A stretch of DNA of 19,328 nt from an uncultured Corynebacterium sp. (lineage in GTDB: Bacteria > Actinomycetota > Actinomycetes > Mycobacteriales > Mycobacteriaceae). Both the position numbers and the translations under genes were made by a program. The DNA lies in contig NZ_CAMXWS010000034.1 in the NCBI RefSeq assembly GCF_947253065.1, positions 1-19,328 of the forward strand. Direction: 5' to 3'. The notes beneath the pieces were generated by a model that was not told where the DNA came from, made no database searches, and saw only the letters and a program-made list of their open reading frames with translations. This document shows positions 6,255 to 13,781 of this stretch, in pieces. Every line of letters begins with the position of its first letter. The stretch's first letter is position 1.

Positions 6255-8740
6255 GTGAGATGATCTGCCACGAGCAGGGCGGTCGGCAAAACATCGAGGA
6301 CATCTCGGACCAGTACGGTGCCGGTGAAGGTTTGTCCGGTGAGCCTGTCCGTCCACGTTCCTTCCGGCAGAGTCACGGTCGTGTCGCCCCAACCGCCACG
6401 GTCCTCAAGCAACAGAGGACGCCGGGTGGCCAGCGCGACCGCATCAAGGCCTGAGACACCGCGCGCCATGCCGACGAGGTGGCTTGCAGCCTCACCGACA
6501 GCGAAAACTGCCTGGTAGTCGCCGGAATTGAATACATCTGGGTATTCGCGGCGCAGGTACGCGCCTTCATGCACTACCGCTTGTTTTGCCCGATCCGCGT
6601 ATTCGACCAGGTGCGGGTACAATCCCGGCTCTTCATCGTGGCGGGCAGATTTGAGCGCCTGGGTTAGCTCATCGTGCACACGACCCGACAGTGCCGCTTC
6701 CTTGAACTGCTGGAGAGTCTGCGCGCGGTTAACGTAGTCGACGAACCGGCGGTTGTCCGGATCTACCAGGGAGAAATCGATGAATTCCTGACCCTGGTAG
6801 GTATCTGGGATGCCGGGGCCGATTAGTTGCAGCATCTTGCGGCCAAGCGAGATCTGTACGGCGCCGCGGTGGACCTGGCACACGAAGTCGCTGATTAGCG
6901 AAGTTGCTGGCCCATCGAGGAGTGCATCCACCCAGTCGGTGATCGCCGTTTCAAAATGTGGCTCGTTGTCGAACCAGGTGGTGTGAACACCAGCTTCGCG
7001 CACTGCCTTGATCGCATAATCACGCAGGCGGTCCCGAACACCATCTGTATTGCCGTCGGTGGGCCAAATACCGATGACATTCTGCAGGAGGAAGTGAGCC
7101 GTTGCTTCGTCCGGTGCGGGAACGAGGGCACTGACCTGACGGGCGAGTTCTGCGAATTCCTTGTCGCGTTCGGTGATCGCGATGATGCGGGCGCGGGTGT
7201 CCTCGGTACGCTTCGTATCGTGCGTGGTCAGCGTCGTCATCGCCTGTGGCCACAGCATCGCACGCTCCTGCTGGAGCAAATGGAATTCCGCTGCGGAAAC
7301 GCCGAAACGGCCCGGTGCGCCACCGACTTCCTGGAGTGCGATCAGGCGACAAGCACGGTAGAACAACGTGTCCTCAACGCCCTTGGCCATCACCGCACCA
7401 CATACCTGGGCGAAACGGGTCTTCGCCTCACCATTTGCCAAGAAAGCAGCCGAAATCAGGTCCAGCGCACTTCGGCGTGAGGGGAACCGCCGCACCATAT
7501 CGGCCACTGCGGTGGACACAAGGCGGGACAGCGAAATGTAATCGGCGCGGTAGACCGGCATCGCCGCCACCAGATCAATAATGGTGCGTTCCAAATCTTC
7601 GTCAGAGACATCCACTCCAGCGGTGGAGAAATTATCCCGGCGGATCGCGCGGGTGAGTCGGCGAACCTCAGCGGCCAATTCGAATTCGGCGACATTGCGT
7701 TTCAGCTCGTGCTCAGCGGCCTCGATGGCATCCTCATCCCACGTTGAGCCGGATTGCTGGAGCGAGAGCATACTCAAGGAATCCTCTGCTTCGCGTGAGA
7801 TAAACACGCCGTCGAGTTCACGCAGCGCGTCATAGCCAGTTGTGCCGTCCACAGCCAAGCGAGGGTCAAGCGGCTCTGTCACTCCGAGGATTTTTTCCGC
7901 CACCAACCAGCGGTCTTTGCCGATCAAATCGCGCAGACGATTCAGGTACGTGAACGGATCTGCCAAACCATCTGGGTGGTCGACGCGAACACCGTCAATC
8001 AGATCTTCCGCGATCAGCTGGCGTAGCGTGCGGTGCGTGTGCTCAAAGATCAGCGGGTCTTCCTGCCGAATGCCAGCCAGGCCATTGACGGAGAAGAAAC
8101 GACGGTAGGAGATCACCCCGTCGCGCCAGTGCATCAGACGATAGCTCTGACGCTCATACACCTGGCGGGGATCATCATCGAGCGATTCGAAAGTGCCGGG
8201 CTTGAGTGGGAAATAATTATCAAAATAGGCCAATACCGGCTCATCGATTTTCTCGAGATGGATGAGCTCAAACTTGTCCTCATCACCCGGCTGCCCCAGA
8301 ACCGGCAGGCCGAGCTTGCCGCCGGCACCATTGTCTTCATGCCAGTCGATATCAAAATAGCTTTCAAATTCTGATTCCTGGCCGTACTTGAGCACGTCCC
8401 ACCACCACTTATTCAGCTCAGGTGCTTCCACACCGAGGTGGTTGGGAACGATGTCGAGGATCAGACCAAGCCCTGCATCATGCGCTGTATCTGCTAAGTG
8501 GCGGAGCCCTTCGATACCGCCGAGCTCTGGGTTGACCTCAGTCGGATCAGTGACGTCGTAATTGTGATTCGATTCTGGAAAAGACGTGAAGATCGGGGAG
8601 AGGTACAGATGGGAAACCCCGAGCTCCTTCAGATAAGGAACTTGGTCCGCGGCTTCTGAAAAACCGAAGCTCCGCCCCGCAGGATCTGCTTTCGCTCCAC
8701 GCAATTGCAGGCGGTATGTGGATGTGATTGGGCGGAACAT
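6248..8740 (-). CDS. treY: Maltooligosyl trehalose synthase
   Basis: GH13 enzyme that rearranges the reducing-end alpha-1,4 bond of maltodextrins to alpha,alpha-1,1, giving maltooligosyl-trehalose, the substrate of TreZ. The 830 residues show the N-terminal signature PITSTYRLQL and LYLSPIFTSFPESNHNYDVTDP, then region I LDIVPNHLG (95-103), region II DGVRVDHPDGL with nucleophile D254, region III WLVAEKILG with E282, and region IV TTHDTKRTEDTRARI with D508. Length suits the family (C. glutamicum about 811, from memory). Start ATG 8740-8738 is supported by AAGGAG (8755-8750) with 9-base spacing; the open frame to 8899 is antisense or overlap of the upstream gene. It is last in the minus-strand run from glgX, 65 bases after the 187-residue unknown, with a possible promoter of its own. 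Confidence 0.95.
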   Translation of the reverse strand: MFRPITSTYRLQLRGAKADPAGRSFGFSEAADQVPYLKELGVSHLYLSPIFTSFPESNHNYDVTDPTEVNPELGGIEGLRHLADTAHDAGLGLILDIVPNHLGVEAPELNKWWWDVLKYGQESEFESYFDIDWHEDNGAGGKLGLPVLGQPGDEDKFELIHLEKIDEPVLAYFDNYFPLKPGTFESLDDDPRQVYERQSYRLMHWRDGVISYRRFFSVNGLAGIRQEDPLIFEHTHRTLRQLIAEDLIDGVRVDHPDGLADPFTYLNRLRDLIGKDRWLVAEKILGVTEPLDPRLAVDGTTGYDALRELDGVFISREAEDSLSMLSLQQSGSTWDEDAIEAAEHELKRNVAEFELAAEVRRLTRAIRRDNFSTAGVDVSDEDLERTIIDLVAAMPVYRADYISLSRLVSTAVADMVRRFPSRRSALDLISAAFLANGEAKTRFAQVCGAVMAKGVEDTLFYRACRLIALQEVGGAPGRFGVSAAEFHLLQQERAMLWPQAMTTLTTHDTKRTEDTRARIIAITERDKEFAELARQVSALVPAPDEATAHFLLQNVIGIWPTDGNTDGVRDRLRDYAIKAVREAGVHTTWFDNEPHFETAITDWVDALLDGPATSLISDFVCQVHRGAVQISLGRKMLQLIGPGIPDTYQGQEFIDFSLVDPDNRRFVDYVNRAQTLQQFKEAALSGRVHDELTQALKSARHDEEPGLYPHLVEYADRAKQAVVHEGAYLRREYPDVFNSGDYQAVFAVGEAASHLVGMARGVSGLDAVALATRRPLLLEDRGGWGDTTVTLPEGTWTDRLTGQTFTGTVLVRDVLDVLPTALLVADHLTA

Positions 8741-8780
8741 GTGCGGGCACTCCTTATCGTCGCCACTAGTACACCTTCTC

Positions 8781-8786
8781 ACCCTA
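8781..8786 (-). promoter_or_regulatory. Possible -10 element of treY
   Basis: TAGGGT (8786-8781, minus strand), the same hexamer as at treZ, would give a leader of roughly 35 bases holding the AAGGAG ribosome site. It sits inside a short inverted repeat CTCAC-N4-GTGAG (8779-8792). A clear -35 is lacking. Confidence 0.35.
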
Positions 8787-8805
8787 GTGAGACTGACGTG
8801 CTCTT

Positions 8806-9369
8806 TCACCGTTTGGAAGCGTTGTAGTTGAGAGGAAAGCCCAGCGAATACGTCAACACAGCTGCGTCTTTGAACATGGCGCGAACCTCCGGAACACACG
8901 CATCCAGAACGAAAAGCTCTTGATGGTCCCTGGTTAGAAAGACTAGCTCGTTTTGCGGTTCAAGGACCTGTGTGAAGTGCTCGTGTAGCACTTTGAACGT
9001 ACGTGGATGAGTCAGCCATGTCGCAGGTGGGTGCTTGTCGCCTTTGACCTCCAGCCCATATGGTGCGTGCACACCGAGCGCGAAACAGGAATTGCGGACT
9101 GTGAATTCAATGCGGTCCGTTTGTTCTGCCAAGAGTGAATCAGCGGCAAGTTCCCATGCCTGCTGGGTGCTCAAGCGCATCCGACCCAAATCAATGGGCG
9201 TGAGGACATTGCCCGCATGGTCTTTGAACAACGCGACATGGTCGCGGGACAAAGAAATATAAGCAGGGGAAGAAGACGAACCTTGGCTAGCCCAGCCACG
9301 GGTCTTCACAGCATGGGCGCGTGGGGCGAATACGGCATGGGATACAGCAGGGCGCAGTGCAACAGTCAT
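8806..9369 (-). CDS. Uncharacterised protein between the exonuclease gene and treY
   Basis: 187 residues, no signal peptide and no membrane helix. The N-terminal 35 residues are basic and Ser/Ala-rich. The rest looks folded and soluble, with conserved-looking blocks SRDHVALFKDHAGNVLTPIDLG, RMRLSTQQAWELAADSLL, RIEFTVRNSCFALGVHAPYGLEVKG and, near the end, NELVFLTRDHQELFVLDACVPEVRAMFKDAAV. I do not recognise a family. ATG 9369-9367 is the first start. Neither a Shine-Dalgarno nor a well-placed -10 element is obvious (TAAATA is only 3 bases away). It lies 46 bases after the exonuclease stop and 65 before treY, so it probably shares the glgX-treY transcript. Normal-looking composition; real-gene status rests on its length and codon pattern within a conserved run. 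Confidence 0.7.
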   Translation of the reverse strand: MTVALRPAVSHAVFAPRAHAVKTRGWASQGSSSSPAYISLSRDHVALFKDHAGNVLTPIDLGRMRLSTQQAWELAADSLLAEQTDRIEFTVRNSCFALGVHAPYGLEVKGDKHPPATWLTHPRTFKVLHEHFTQVLEPQNELVFLTRDHQELFVLDACVPEVRAMFKDAAVLTYSLGFPLNYNASKR

Positions 9370-9415
9370 GCCTATTTAGACTGCGCCTGCACCCCGATTG
9401 GTTCCCTTGAAGTAC

Positions 9416-10735
9416 TTAAAAAGGTGGTTGCTCGTTCAAACCGAGTACATCCAGCAATTTATCCGCCGGCCAAATTTCAATATCCTGGCCTTTTTCCATC
9501 AGCTCACGGGCACGCTTCTCCTTAGAGGTCACGCTTGCCCATTCGCCGACGACCAGAATCGTCGTCTTCTTGGTCACGTTCTTGCCCACCTGGCCACCGT
9601 GAGCAGCAATGCCGTTCCACAGCTGGCCCTTATCGAAAGGCTCGAACTCACCAGTGAGCGTCACATTCTGCTCATACAGCGGTGAATCGGGATCCGCGTC
9701 GACAGCAGGTTCCGGAATCGTGTCCGGTGTGGCCACCGACTGCCACGGGGCGGGTCCGCGTTTGGGCTTTTCCTCCTGTGCAGACTTCGCAGCACTCCGG
9801 GCAGAAGAGGATTGCAGTGCAGATTGCGCGCCCGAAAGATCCTTCAACATCGGGGTGACACGTGACGGATGGACTTCACCCATTGCAAAACCAGCAGAGT
9901 GGACGAACTCAGCTAGCGAACCAGTGTGCTCCGCGCGCCGGGCAAGCCCGATCATGATTTCAGCGCAGGCTTGCGCATCAGCACCAGCATCATGGTGATT
10001 GTCTAACGCGACACGGAAGTGCTCCGCCACAGTAGGCAGGCGATGGTTAGCCACGCCCAAATCCGTTGCGCGGGACTGCGCCAGCGTGCAGCCGAAAACA
10101 ATTTTAGGAACAGGCTGATCCGATGCCATTGCCGCATAGCGCAGGGCAGAAGCATCGAAATACGCATTGTGCGCGACCACAGGAAGGTCCCCCACGAACT
10201 CGGTGAAGCGACCGATGAGTTCGCCGACGGAAGGCTGCTCCGCTACATCTTCAGCAGTGATGCCATGGCATTCCACATTGAAGGGGTCGAAATCATCAAT
10301 GCCTTGCGGTGGGCGGCACAACCACGATTCGCGTGCGACAACTTCACCGTCAATCACGCGCACGAGACCCATCTGACAGATCGAGCCCCAATTCTGATTC
10401 GCGGTTTCCACGTCAAAGCCCACGAAATCGAAGCCAGGAATGCTGTCGGAGGAGATCTTCTTGCCGGACTTCGCTGCGTCGATAAGCGCGCTCAGCTGCT
10501 TCGGGCCTTGTGCGTCGCCGGGTGCGAAGCGGATGACGGTTTCCCCGAAATCACCGGAGAGTACAACGCGCCCGGCATCCCACGCATCACCCTCGTGCAC
10601 GCTTATCGACGCCACCTGTTGCAGCTCCACCACCGTCGCGCCCGACGCGTGCGTGAGCGCAGCTTCAAGCGGGGCAGGGTGGATTTCAAGCGCAGTTTCG
10701 GTGACTACGATGCGAGCGCCATGCGCGTTAATCAT
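9416..10735 (-). CDS. DEDDh 3'-5' exonuclease (DnaQ-like) with C-terminal BRCT domain
   Basis: 439 residues in four parts. Residues 1-90 look like a bacterial PH-like domain (VVELQQVASISVHEGDAWDAG, then VIRFAPG). Residues 104-268 are a DnaQ-type exonuclease with motif I FDVET (D108, E110), motif II AHNAYFDASAL (D194) and motif III HDAGAD (H248, D253), a complete DEDDh set. Residues 300-350 are a flexible Ser/Ala/Lys/Pro linker. Residues 354-433 are a BRCT domain (LTGEFEPFDKGQLWNGIAAHGGQVGKN, VTKKTTILVVG, SKEKRARELMEKG). Such proteins are usually annotated as polymerase III epsilon, but BRCT suggests a repair or end-processing role; neither is proven. The ATG overlaps the glgX TGA by four bases (ATGA), so translation is coupled to glgX. 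Confidence 0.88.
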   Translation of the reverse strand: MINAHGARIVVTETALEIHPAPLEAALTHASGATVVELQQVASISVHEGDAWDAGRVVLSGDFGETVIRFAPGDAQGPKQLSALIDAAKSGKKISSDSIPGFDFVGFDVETANQNWGSICQMGLVRVIDGEVVARESWLCRPPQGIDDFDPFNVECHGITAEDVAEQPSVGELIGRFTEFVGDLPVVAHNAYFDASALRYAAMASDQPVPKIVFGCTLAQSRATDLGVANHRLPTVAEHFRVALDNHHDAGADAQACAEIMIGLARRAEHTGSLAEFVHSAGFAMGEVHPSRVTPMLKDLSGAQSALQSSSARSAAKSAQEEKPKRGPAPWQSVATPDTIPEPAVDADPDSPLYEQNVTLTGEFEPFDKGQLWNGIAAHGGQVGKNVTKKTTILVVGEWASVTSKEKRARELMEKGQDIEIWPADKLLDVLGLNEQPPF

Positions 10736-12933
10736 TCGTTGCCTGCCTCTTCATTGTTTGATGCGGCATCGAAGATCGGCGGCTCAACCTGGCGCAGGAC
10801 GATCGTGGAACGGGCCGGAACATTCTTCGTCCCGCCAGCGTCGATCACCTCAGGTTCTGCTGGGTAACCAAGGGATTCCGTGGTGTCGATCAGCACTTCC
10901 CACTTCGCGCCGAGGTTTTGCGAGGGCAGCGTGAACTCAATGTCCTCATGGTAGGCGTTGAACATGAGCAGGAAAGAGTCATCGACGACCTGCTGGCCAC
11001 GTGCATCAGGTTCGGTGATCTGATCACCGTTGATGTAGACCTGCAGGGCTTTGCCGAACGCGAAGTCCCAGTCATCCTGCGTCATCATTTGGCCGTCAGG
11101 CACCAGCCATGCGATATCGCGGTCTTGCGCATCCGTGCCCAACGGTCCGCCAGCCAAGAAACGACGACGACGGAACACCGGGTGGTTCTTCCGGATCGCA
11201 ATCAACCGACGCGTAAAGTCATGCAGTTCATCGGCCTCGTCAAGACGATCCCAGTTCATCCACGACGTCTCATTGTCCTGGCAGTACACATTGTTATTAC
11301 CGCCCTGGGTGCGTGCGAACTCATCGCCATGAGCAATCATCGGGGTGCCCAAGGAAAGCAGCAGTGTGGTCAGGAAATTGCGACGCTGCTGTGCACGCAA
11401 CGACCGAATCTCTGGATCGTCTGTCGGCCCTTCCACACCGCAATTCCACGAACGGTTGTGGCTCTCACCATCACGTCCGCCTTCTTGGTTCGCGTCATTG
11501 TGCTTCTCGTTGTAACTGACCAAGTCATTGAGCGTGAAGCCATCGTGCGCAGTGATGAAGTTGATCGACGCGGTGGGGCGGCGACCGTTGTGGTTGTACA
11601 GGTCCGATGAACCAGTGAGGCGCGAGGCGAACTCGCCCAAAGTTGACGGTTCACCGCGCCAGAAATCACGCACCGTATCGCGGTACTTTCCGTTCCATTC
11701 GCTCCACAGCGGCGGGAAGTTACCCACCTGGTAGCCGTTCTCGCCCACGTCCCATGGCTCAGCGATGAGCTTGACCTGGGAGACCACCGGATCCTGCTGG
11801 ACCAGATCAAAGAAAGTGGCCAAACGGTCTACGTCGGAGAATTCGCGCGCCAGTGTGGACGCGAGATCGAATCGGAAGCCGTCCACATGCATCTCGGATA
11901 CCCAGTAGCGCAGAGAATCCATGATCAACTGCAGCGAGTGCGGGTCGCGGACATTCAGCGAGTTACCGGTGCCGGTGTAGTCCATGTAGTGGAACCTATC
12001 CCCGTCGACAAGCCGGTAGTACGCCTCGTTGTCGATGCCACGGAAAGCGATGGTGGGGCCCAAGTGGTTGCCCTCGGCAGTGTGGTTGTACACCACATCG
12101 AGGATGACCTCCATACCCGCCTCGTGATAGGCGCGAACCATGCCTTTGAACTCTGCGACTGCATCGCCAGGCTTCTTGCTCGCCGCGTAATCCTGGTGCG
12201 GAGCGAAGAATCCGAATGTGTTGTAACCCCAGTAATTACGGAGGCCAAGATCCCGCAGGCGGTCATCCTGCAGGAATTGGTGGACCGGCAAAAGTTCCAC
12301 CGACGTCACACCCAGATCTTGCAGATAAGAAATCACGCTCGGGTGTGCAAGACCCGCGTACGTGCCACGAAGCTCCTCCGGGACATCCGGGTGCAGCTGC
12401 GTCATGCCCTTGACATGCATCTCGTAGATGACCGTGTCATTGTCCGGGATGCGCGGTGCACGGTCATCGCCCCAATCGAAGAATGGGTTGATCACCACCG
12501 ACTTCATGGTGTGTCCGAGCGAATCTTCTTCATTGCGGCCAGTGCCCGGTTCTTCCGCGTGAATGTCATAAGAGAACAGGGAAGAGTGCCCGTCGAATTC
12601 ACCGTCGAATGCACGCGCATATGGATCCACTAGCAACTTGGAGGGATCACAACGCTTGCCGTTCTCCGGATCCCATGGACCATGCACGCGGTAGCCATAA
12701 CGCTGTCCCGGACTAACACCGGGGAGGTAAGCGTGCCAGACGTGGTTATCAACCTCTTCGAGGTTCACACGGACCTCGTTCTCCTCACGGTCGATCAGAC
12801 AAAGCTCAACCTTGTCCGCGATATTGGAGAAGACGGCGAAGTTGGTGCCTGCCCCGTCGTAGGTGGAGCCCAGCGGGTATGCGGATCCTGGCCACACCTG
12901 CACGGTCTGCTCATTCGCACTCGGAATTGTCAT
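10732..12933 (-). CDS. glgX: Glycogen debranching enzyme (isoamylase type)
   Basis: GH13 isoamylase that removes alpha-1,6 branches of (phosphorylase-trimmed) glycogen and frees linear maltodextrins for TreY or for breakdown; cytoplasmic. The 733 residues show an N-terminal CBM48 sandwich (about 12-130, PGSAYPLGSTYDGAGTNFAVFS), NYWGYNTFGFFAPH (233-246), region I LDVVYNH (278-284), region II DGFRFDLAS with nucleophile D356, region III IAEPWDVG with E392, and region IV TAHDGFTLNDLVSYNEKHN with D464. It is very close to C. glutamicum GlgX. I place the start at ATG 12933; GTG 12939, two codons earlier, is the alternative. There is no Shine-Dalgarno, and TAACAT lies 8 bases ahead. The 3' end overlaps the exonuclease ATG by 4 bases. 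A TetR gene ends 45 bases upstream, and an inverted repeat covers the promoter. Confidence 0.95.
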   Translation of the reverse strand: MTIPSANEQTVQVWPGSAYPLGSTYDGAGTNFAVFSNIADKVELCLIDREENEVRVNLEEVDNHVWHAYLPGVSPGQRYGYRVHGPWDPENGKRCDPSKLLVDPYARAFDGEFDGHSSLFSYDIHAEEPGTGRNEEDSLGHTMKSVVINPFFDWGDDRAPRIPDNDTVIYEMHVKGMTQLHPDVPEELRGTYAGLAHPSVISYLQDLGVTSVELLPVHQFLQDDRLRDLGLRNYWGYNTFGFFAPHQDYAASKKPGDAVAEFKGMVRAYHEAGMEVILDVVYNHTAEGNHLGPTIAFRGIDNEAYYRLVDGDRFHYMDYTGTGNSLNVRDPHSLQLIMDSLRYWVSEMHVDGFRFDLASTLAREFSDVDRLATFFDLVQQDPVVSQVKLIAEPWDVGENGYQVGNFPPLWSEWNGKYRDTVRDFWRGEPSTLGEFASRLTGSSDLYNHNGRRPTASINFITAHDGFTLNDLVSYNEKHNDANQEGGRDGESHNRSWNCGVEGPTDDPEIRSLRAQQRRNFLTTLLLSLGTPMIAHGDEFARTQGGNNNVYCQDNETSWMNWDRLDEADELHDFTRRLIAIRKNHPVFRRRRFLAGGPLGTDAQDRDIAWLVPDGQMMTQDDWDFAFGKALQVYINGDQITEPDARGQQVVDDSFLLMFNAYHEDIEFTLPSQNLGAKWEVLIDTTESLGYPAEPEVIDAGGTKNVPARSTIVLRQVEPPIFDAASNNEEAGNE

Positions 12934-12937
12934 AGGC

Positions 12938-12959
12938 ACCGATGTTAATAGATATCGGT
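12938..12959. promoter_or_regulatory. Inverted repeat over the glgX promoter, candidate operator
   Basis: ACCGAT (12938-12943), 10-base spacer, ATCGGT (12954-12959). Centre-to-centre spacing of the half-sites is 16 bases, about one and a half helical turns. It covers the putative -10 TAACAT (12947-12942) of glgX and lies between glgX and the TetR gene, as an operator would. Confidence 0.45.
12942..12947 (-). promoter_or_regulatory. Putative -10 element of glgX
   Basis: TAACAT on the minus strand is followed by 8 bases and ATG 12933, consistent with a leaderless glgX mRNA. No convincing -35 is seen, so activator dependence or read-through from the TetR gene is possible. Confidence 0.4.
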
Positions 12960-12978
12960 CCTCGTGCCGTGCCCGGCG

Positions 12979-13527
12979 CTACCGGTGGGTCAAGCCCGAA
13001 AGCAACAGATCAATCGCAGCAGCTACTTGCTCCTCGGAGCCCTGCAATTCTGTGCTCTTGCCAGTGGTCAGGCCAGTCAATTGGATGCCTGCCTGATGCA
13101 TATTCGCGGCGCCGAGTGTGAGGTAGAGCAAGCCCGAGGCTGCTGCGTCAACAGCCTCGGTCGACGCGCTCACGAGGTCAGCCGGGAATGTCTCTCGGAT
13201 CCCGTCGAGCAATGCCGGGTACACGTGGGAATCGGGTTGGGATGCGGCAGTGGAGACCACATCCGCACCGTCTTTATGAGCGAGCAGTGCTTCTCGCAGG
13301 TTGGCACAAAACTGCTTCGGGCTCTCATGCTCAATGTCTAAGACCGGGGCAGTGATCTCATCTGCCATTGCTGTGATGAGGGCCTGCTTGTTCTCGATGT
13401 GCCAATACAACGCGCCAGGGGCGACCTCGAGTGTGCTGGCTACTCGACGCATGGAGACATCGGCCAGACCATAAGCGTCCAAGATGCCCACGGCGGTGCG
13501 TGCGATCAGTTCCCTGGACAGCTGCAT
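12979..13527 (-). CDS. TetR-family transcriptional regulator
   Basis: 182 residues. The N-terminal TetR DNA-binding domain (about 3-50) is clear: RELIARTAVGILDAYGLADVSMRRVASTLEVAPGALYWHIENKQAL, with the helix-turn-helix around 26-45 and the family-typical YWHI. The C-terminal part (about 60-182) is helical and would hold the ligand pocket and dimer face; its ligand is unknown. ATG 13527-13525 is the start, with TACGCT 8 bases ahead and no Shine-Dalgarno, again like a leaderless start. The gene is in the same direction as glgX and ends 45 bases before it. It may control itself and glgX, or the divergent lipoprotein gene across the 254-base gap. Confidence 0.9.
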   Translation of the reverse strand: MQLSRELIARTAVGILDAYGLADVSMRRVASTLEVAPGALYWHIENKQALITAMADEITAPVLDIEHESPKQFCANLREALLAHKDGADVVSTAASQPDSHVYPALLDGIRETFPADLVSASTEAVDAAASGLLYLTLGAANMHQAGIQLTGLTTGKSTELQGSEEQVAAAIDLLLSGLTHR

Positions 13528-13535
13528 AAATCATC

Positions 13536-13541
13536 AGCGTA
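13536..13541 (-). promoter_or_regulatory. Putative -10 element of the TetR gene
   Basis: TACGCT on the minus strand, 8 bases before the ATG. It is part of an imperfect inverted repeat CAGCGT-AC-ACGCAG (13535-13548, 5 of 6 positions paired), which could be an autoregulatory site. Confidence 0.35.
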
Positions 13542-13598
13542 CACGCAGAACCAGCACGATCTTCACAGCATTCTCACCGCATCCTCCTCGGACAACGA

Positions 13599-13629
13599 TT
13601 GAAATCACTGCATGTGGGGTTGCTATGAT
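13599..13629 (+). promoter_or_regulatory. Candidate promoter of the lipoprotein gene within a 254-base gap
   Basis: An extended -10 TGCTATGAT (13621-13629) stands 19 bases after TTGAAA (13599-13604); the spacer is somewhat long. It would give a leader of about 145 bases before ATG 13782. The rest of the gap 13528-13781 shows only a short open frame (13668-13730) and the ribosome site GAGGAGA (13767-13773). Confidence 0.4.
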
Positions 13630-13667
13630 CTGGTGTGCACTGAAAAAGAAACACTAAGCGTTATCTA

Positions 13668-13730
13668 ATGATGTTCCCGTTACGCCCGTGCATGACCGAG
13701 GGCAGTCTGGACATTGTCTGGCCTCGTTAA
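13668..13730 (+). other. Possible 20-residue leader ORF ahead of the lipoprotein gene
   Basis: ATG ATG start, TAA stop, in the presumed 5' leader of the lipoprotein mRNA and ending 51 bases before its ATG. No clear ribosome site precedes it, and no run of one amino acid suggests attenuation. It may be chance. Confidence 0.15.
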
Positions 13731-13781
13731 GAAATATAAGCCGGGCTCTGGATAACGGAACAACTTGAGGAGACTTCTTTT

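Noticed and set aside
8741..8899. 53-residue N-terminal extension of treY
   Set aside because: AAGGAG at 8755-8750 and the conserved PITSTYRLQL fix the start at 8740; the extension overlaps the unknown gene in another frame.
10019..10867. 282-residue plus-strand frame opposite the exonuclease gene
   Set aside because: Antisense to the conserved DEDDh motifs and to the glgX end; composition is not protein-like.
11887..12633. Long plus-strand frame inside glgX
   Set aside because: Antisense to the glgX CBM48 and barrel with all catalytic motifs; no independent evidence.
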